Part shown: positions 59,906-64,000 of the stretch, piece by piece
Layout of the letters: each line of letters starts with the position of its first letter
Numbering within the stretch: position 1 is the first letter of the stretch
Assembly (NCBI GenBank): GCA_965247425.1
Contig: OZ252023.1
Coordinates: forward strand, 558,001 to 622,000
DNA: 64,000 nt
From: CAZOZZ01 sp965247425
GTDB taxonomy: Bacteria; Acidobacteriota; Terriglobia; 20CM-2-55-15
Direction: 5' to 3'
Program-made: the position numbers and the translations under genes
Notes under the pieces: generated by a model
Told to the model about the DNA's origin: nothing
The model's input: only the letters and a program-made list of their open reading frames with translations
The model's database searches: none

Positions 59906-60286
59906 ATGCGAATAGTGATTGACATCGACGACCCGAGCCCACCGTTCGTGCAGCTGATTGAGCAGATCAGACAAGCGGTTAGCAGTGGTCAACTCAGTCC
60001 GGGCCAACCATTGCCGTCCATACGGCAGCTGGCAAGCGACCTGGAGTTGAACAACAAAACAGTGGCTAAGGCCTATCGCCTTCTCGAACGCGACTCGGTC
60101 ATTCAGTCGCGCGGCTATCGAGGGACCTTCGTCCATCCCGACGGGGCGGCGAACTGCGCCGTCGACTTGAACGCGTGGGCAAGGAATCAGTTGCAAGAAA
60201 TGGTCGCGACATTCAGGAAAGCGGGGGTCACCGATCCCGAGATCAATAACGTTTTCCGGACCGTCATGAACGAACCAAACAATTAG
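59906..60286 (+). CDS. GntR family regulator, YtrA/YhcF-like
   Basis: A 126-residue regulator from ATG 59906 (GGAGCG nine bases upstream). The N-terminal winged helix has PPFVQLIEQIRQAVSSGQLS, PGQPLPSIRQLASDLELNNK and TVAKAYRLLERDSVIQSRGY RGTFV. The C-terminal part is short (LNAWARNQLQEMVATFRKAG), as in the YtrA subfamily that lacks a ligand domain. Such proteins usually control a membrane-transport operon. The next gene, a membrane protein 14 bases on, is the probable target. Confidence 0.9.
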   Translation: MRIVIDIDDPSPPFVQLIEQIRQAVSSGQLSPGQPLPSIRQLASDLELNNKTVAKAYRLLERDSVIQSRGYRGTFVHPDGAANCAVDLNAWARNQLQEMVATFRKAGVTDPEINNVFRTVMNEPNN

Positions 60287-60300
60287 GAGCCCTGAACGTT

Positions 60301-61179
60301 ATGGCCTGGTCAAACAATCTTTTTTACGTTGCTTTTTTCAGTCAGATAGTTCTGATGTCTTACTACTTTCCGAACAAGATTTTGGCGCGGATGCAGCACG
60401 TGCTCAGAACCTATCCGCCGACAGGCTATCCCAAGCTATATCCGAAACCGATAGAGCAATACAAAATGGCTCATCTTGCATTCAAATACGTCAGCCGATT
60501 CATCCTGCTACTCGGTTTTCTGATTTTGTACGCCACCATTTTCTGGGTGGATCACAGTACATTCGCCGATGACGGATATATTTCCGAATTGTGGCCGGCG
60601 ATTTACGGAATGATCCAGTTTCTACCATTCATGGTGGTAGAGTTTTCGGAATTCAGCCACCTCAAGCAAATGAGGCACGCACACACCGCCTCGAAACGGA
60701 TCGCAGGGCTACAGAGGCGCGGAATAACGGATCTTGTCTCCCCCGCACTGCTTGGCACAGCCGTACTGACATTTGCCGGCGCGATCCTGTTCGATTTTTA
60801 CGTGCACGGCTTCGACGTCGGCTGGGGTCATGACACCGTCCAACGAGCATTGGTGTTGGCCGGCACCAATGGCCTCCTGGCCCTGGTTGGTACCTGGCAC
60901 CTGTACGGTCGCAAAAAAGATCCGCATCAGTCACCTGAGGACAGAGCACACCTCGTAGCGGTTAACCTAAAGGCGGGGCTCTATGTCAGCATCTTGCTGA
61001 GCGTTTTCATCGCTATAACAGCTGCCGATGACATTTACAATCTGGACTTCATTGAGGCAACACTGATCAGCGTCTACTTTCAGGCGATCTCGCTGTTGTC
61101 GTTCGGCTACGTACTGCGTAGCATCAAAGTTGAGGAGATCGACTTCGGCGTTTACAAGAGCGATACGGCCGTCACGTAA
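60301..61179 (+). CDS. Multi-pass membrane protein of unknown function
   Basis: A 292-residue protein with six to seven predicted transmembrane segments: NLFYVAFFSQIVLMSYYFPN, SRFILLLGFLILYATIFWVD, WPAIYGMIQFLPFMVVEFSE, VSPALLGTAVLTFAGAILFD, RALVLAGTNGLLALVGTWHL, LYVSILLSVFIAITAADDIY and LISVYFQAISLLSFGYVLRS. No transport motif or ABC partner. YtrA-type regulators usually precede ABC transporters, so this single membrane protein is unusual. Function not known. Confidence 0.7.
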   Translation: MAWSNNLFYVAFFSQIVLMSYYFPNKILARMQHVLRTYPPTGYPKLYPKPIEQYKMAHLAFKYVSRFILLLGFLILYATIFWVDHSTFADDGYISELWPAIYGMIQFLPFMVVEFSEFSHLKQMRHAHTASKRIAGLQRRGITDLVSPALLGTAVLTFAGAILFDFYVHGFDVGWGHDTVQRALVLAGTNGLLALVGTWHLYGRKKDPHQSPEDRAHLVAVNLKAGLYVSILLSVFIAITAADDIYNLDFIEATLISVYFQAISLLSFGYVLRSIKVEEIDFGVYKSDTAVT

Positions 61180-61181
61180 TT

Positions 61182-62918
61182 TCAGTTCCCTGCGAGAATC
61201 AGGCGTGGCTGAACCTGGACCTGATCGGCTTGCTCGACACGGATCCGTTCACCCCAATCCTCGTAGCGCCGCACAAACCGAGGATTCCGGTAGGCGCCGG
61301 ATGGGGCATCTTCCCATGCAAATACGCGGTAGTCTCCCGGAGCGATTCCACGGAACGAGAACCGGCCGTACTGGTCGGCGCTGGCAACCTTGTAGAGGTC
61401 GGTCCGTGCCGGATCATCCGGAATCAGGACAACCTGCGCCCCCGTGAAAGGCGCGTCACCGACGCTTACAGCCCCATCGAGCCGCGCTCCGGAACCACTG
61501 ATCCAGACTTCCAGGCTCGACATGTCGGGTGCCACCTGGACTCCCGGGCTCAGTACGTCCTGGCCACCGACCGTGGCGAAGGCAACGTAGGCGTCGGCGG
61601 GAAGGCCTGTCACCGAGACGCGGTGTGGAGCCCTGGGTACGTTGTTTACGACGAAGCTGCCGTCGGCGTCCACACGTGCGTTGGATTCGCCGATCGGCAG
61701 CCCGGTCACCGGTACCAGACGGACACGCAGCCTGGAAACGTTTAGCTCGCTGGCGCTCTCATCGACCTGGACCTGACCGGCGAGTTGGATTCCGGGTTCG
61801 ACCGGAACAACCAGGCCTTCGACATCTTCATCCCGGACCTCGATGTCCACGAAACCAGTAAACAACGGTCGGCTACCGCGGTCACGCCGCCCCACGCTCA
61901 CAATAGCCGCCACGGTGTAGGAGCCCGGTGCCACCCCGGTCAATTCGAAACTGCCGTCCCGGCTGCCCTGATTATTCCGGCGGCCATTCCGACGAAGGTT
62001 GATCCGGTTCCGTGTTACACCGCGTCGCGGCACGATGATCACGTTCCGGGACACACCCTGTTCGGGAGAGAAAGGCCCGACGACCGTTCCCCGGACAGCC
62101 CGGGCGCGGGTCGGCAGAAGGGTGAAACTGATGGCTCGCACCTCGATGCCGGGACCGAGGGAGATTGGCGAAGCCTGGAGAGGATCGTGGACCCCAGGGT
62201 AATACGTGTCGACATAGATTTGTTCGAGCGTTTCCGGCACAGGTGCCGGCGGAACAGCCAGTGTCCCACCCGCAGGCGGGACAAGCGGAACCGACCTGGC
62301 GACAGCTTCGCGCAGGGTTCTCAATTCGCGAAAGCGGTCTTCGTACGTCGCACTGACGTAGTATTCGTCGGGAATCAGCCAGTACAAGCGGTACTCGCCG
62401 AGGTCGTTGGTTTCGGCTGAACGGGACCGGGAGAGGACCTTCTCGCCATCCTCGTAGTCATACCACAGGGCACGAACAGTCACTCCTTCAAGCGGCTCGC
62501 CGGCCTCGTCGAAGATCTGGCCCGAGATTGTCCCTGTCGGTTCCAGGCTGATGACGACGTCTCTTACTTCCTGTCCGGGTTCCAGTAGCAGGACGGTACC
62601 CGGGCGAGCAGAGCTGACCTGTCCGTACTGCTGGTCGACGTAGCCATCCCTTTCGACATGGAGGCGGTAGCTACCCGGCCTGATGTTTGCCATCCGGAAG
62701 CGACCGCTCGAATCGGTGAGGGCGCCGAACACGGATCGTCGGCCCTGCTCGGGTCGGAGCAGCACCTGCACGTTTGCCAGGGGTTCACCCGAACCCATAC
62801 GGACGACGAATCCTTCGATGACGGAGGTTTCCTGCGGGCTCTCGGCCGGAGTCTGGGCGAACGCCATCGAGCTGATCAGCAGGGCAGCCAGAATCCATGT
62901 CTTCGGGTCTTTGTACAT
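61182..62918 (-). CDS. Secreted protein with carboxypeptidase-regulatory-like repeats
   Basis: A 578-residue protein from ATG 62918 (MYKDPKTWILAALLISSMAF AQ). It has several CarboxypepD_reg-like beta-sandwich repeats: VIEGFVVRMGSGEPLANVQV, GRFRMANIRPGSYRLHVERD, GTISGQIFDEAGEPLEGVTV, FELTGVAPGSYTVAAIVSVG and GRFSFRGIAPGDYRVFAWED. This gives a rod-like surface or periplasmic protein, often linked to TonB-dependent systems in Acidobacteria. It converges with the membrane protein, whose stop is two bases from its own. Confidence 0.85.
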   Translation of the reverse strand: MYKDPKTWILAALLISSMAFAQTPAESPQETSVIEGFVVRMGSGEPLANVQVLLRPEQGRRSVFGALTDSSGRFRMANIRPGSYRLHVERDGYVDQQYGQVSSARPGTVLLLEPGQEVRDVVISLEPTGTISGQIFDEAGEPLEGVTVRALWYDYEDGEKVLSRSRSAETNDLGEYRLYWLIPDEYYVSATYEDRFRELRTLREAVARSVPLVPPAGGTLAVPPAPVPETLEQIYVDTYYPGVHDPLQASPISLGPGIEVRAISFTLLPTRARAVRGTVVGPFSPEQGVSRNVIIVPRRGVTRNRINLRRNGRRNNQGSRDGSFELTGVAPGSYTVAAIVSVGRRDRGSRPLFTGFVDIEVRDEDVEGLVVPVEPGIQLAGQVQVDESASELNVSRLRVRLVPVTGLPIGESNARVDADGSFVVNNVPRAPHRVSVTGLPADAYVAFATVGGQDVLSPGVQVAPDMSSLEVWISGSGARLDGAVSVGDAPFTGAQVVLIPDDPARTDLYKVASADQYGRFSFRGIAPGDYRVFAWEDAPSGAYRNPRFVRRYEDWGERIRVEQADQVQVQPRLILAGN

Positions 62919-63253
62919 TTCGATCGTTCGCAATTTGGTCCCTATGGACTCTGTGGAGGACTCTCCGGATGTTCATGAGTATTTACAGAACATCATGCGC
63001 TTCGGTCTGCCGATTTGCTGCCGCGCGGGACAGGCAACGGCCACCGTGTTTGATCATACCTAAGGGAATGGCGGGACGCACGGTGGAACTGTCGCCGTTA
63101 GAGTGCACCGATCGACTCGAACTGTTGCGGCAGGCTGAATATACGTGCAATGACCAGAATCTGTGTAACCTGTCGGACCATGCTCGGAAGTTCCTTCTCC
63201 GGGCCTTCTTGATTCAACCAGTCATTTGGGAAACCGGAAGCACACGTGGGACG
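62919..63253. other. Intergenic region upstream of the last partial gene
   Basis: No convincing gene. An open frame crosses this stretch, but its composition (for example CTDRLELLRQAEYTCNDQNL) matches no family I know. It should contain the promoters of both divergent genes. Confidence 0.35.
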
Positions 63254-63774
63254 ATGAGCGAGAAAAGAATCAAGGTTGCCGGCATACGGCCACGGGCGGG
63301 GACAATCGGTCCTCCGGGTATTCATCTTCGGTGGTCGTTTCCTCCTTCGGAAGGCTTTCCGAAGAAGGGTTTCGATGTCTTTCGACGCCCGAATCCTAAG
63401 AAAAAGGGCCCGTCATCAATTGTGTGGCGTACTCTTCAATGTCGGCGGCACCGAGGCCGCGCTTCCGCTTGTAAATGGGCCGGTCGAAGCAAGTCAACTT
63501 CCGGGAAGAGACGCGGCTCTGATGCGCGTCGGCTTTATGACCTCCGAATTCGAACGCTTCAGCGCTCTCATCGAATCGGCTCGAACGACATCCCATTCGG
63601 GTGCCCTAACGACGTTTACCCCAGCTTCCCTACCGGTCGACCCTCCCGATCAAACGGCCGAAGATGCCGTCGCCATTGTTAAGGCGCTCTGTGACCGCTG
63701 GTTTTCAGGTCGGCTGACGATCCGTCGCAAACGGGACGTCAAACATTCGGCGGCCTCTCGATCGAGCCATGTCC
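63254..63774 (+). pseudogene. Start of an unknown protein, frameshifted and cut by the second IS copy
   Basis: From ATG 63254 the frame reads MSEKRIKVAGIRPRAGTIGP PGIHLRWSFPPSEGFPKKGF DVFRRPNPKKK. This resembles the opening of large hypothetical proteins of the HLRW(S/A)FP type. The frame seems to shift near the A/G run at 63405-63415 and continue as VLFNVGGTEAALPLVNGPVE and VGFMTSEFERFSALIESART to about 63770, where the insertion element begins. The rest of the gene would lie beyond the element and outside the window. Confidence 0.45.
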
Positions 63775-64000
63775 AGCCATTTCGGAAGAGCAGCTCGGTC
63801 GAAGTTGAATGAGGCCCGGCCAGCGGGCATTTGAGTCGAATTCAAACCCATTGTTAAGGAAGTTCTATTTTCGCATTGTTGAAATCGATATGGTGTCGGC
63901 GGTATCTTGTGGTATATATACCGTCAGATGAAGAAGAATAAAGATATGGCTTGAGTTGAATCAGGTAAGGGGAGCGGTTGCGTCGCGACTGCGACGGCGG
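63775..64000 (+). mobile_element. IS4-like element, second copy, left end only
   Basis: From AGCCATTTCGGAAG at 63775 the sequence repeats the left end of the element at 5534-7439 nearly base for base. It includes the palindrome GGTATATATACC. Two differences are visible: an extra T (AAGAATAAAGATATGG against AAGAAAAAGATATGG) and GTAAGGGGAGC against GTAAAGGGAGC. The extra base shifts the DUF6788 frame to a TGA after eight codons. The element continues past the window. Confidence 0.93.

Noticed and set aside
60284..60302. TAGGAGCCCTGAACG behind the GntR gene, looking like the TAGGAGCCTGC repeat
   Set aside because: Only the first eight bases agree, the next bases differ, and the GGAG serves as the ribosome site of the following membrane-protein gene.

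Overview
The window looks like a piece of an Acidobacteriota chromosome, probably from an uncultured, GC-rich (about 60%) member of the soil or marine lineages such as Vicinamibacteria. No rRNA or other phylogenetic marker is present, so this rests on gene content. The signs are PadR-type regulators paired with MacB/FtsX-like permeases carrying an acidobacterial-type N-terminal prefix, DUF1592 and DUF1552 proteins with an ankyrin protein, DUF5916 outer-membrane proteins, streptogramin-lyase-like and PQQ-type propellers, and many secreted peptidases. I found no tRNA, rRNA, CRISPR array or phage module.

Layout. 1-2210: tail of an amidohydrolase, a DUF1028 lipoprotein and an NHL-repeat lipoprotein. 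2260-9756 (minus): a DUF1592 / DUF1552 / ankyrin operon split by a 1906-bp IS4-like element (5534-7439) with perfect ends and an 11-bp target duplication. 9900-14020: a frameshifted terpene-cyclase-fold c-type protein, a cytochrome c-Vgb fusion and a PQQ-like propeller. 14494-19764: subtilase, S9 peptidase, a SEC-C protein and two unknown genes. 19785-30939: a permease-rich region with two PadR-permease operons, permease relics, an IS110 fragment, a Phd/VapC-type toxin-antitoxin pair and a double-GNAT protein. 31058-36443: alanine dehydrogenase, NADP-type glutamate dehydrogenase, a coiled-coil protein behind an SD-masking hairpin, an orphan MoxR ATPase and a small HTH protein. 36961-54236: two DUF5916 proteins (one broken), an oligopeptidase B-like lipoprotein, a Ser/Thr kinase, an LLM oxidoreductase, an aminotransferase, a second PQQ-like propeller, a dienelactone hydrolase, PhzF, a ferredoxin-NADP reductase-like protein and an M28 peptidase. 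54431-64000: a permease fragment and the only intact permease, a secreted helical protein, an NTF2-TonB fusion, a GntR/membrane-protein operon, a carboxypeptidase-regulatory-repeat protein, and a second copy of the IS entering at 63775.

Taken together the genes fit a proteolytic, amino-acid-using heterotroph: exported peptidases (S8, S9, S9A, M28) would release peptides and amino acids, and alanine dehydrogenase, glutamate dehydrogenase and the aminotransferase would process the nitrogen. This is inference from families, not a demonstrated pathway.

The most distinctive feature is the non-coding repeat content. Three families of short structured repeats lie between genes. One family begins with TAGGAGCCTGC, and in three of its copies the TAG is the stop codon of the preceding gene. 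Several genes carry single frameshifts (permeases, DUF5916, the cyclase-fold protein, the second IS copy). These may be real decay or assembly error, and only read-level data can separate the two.
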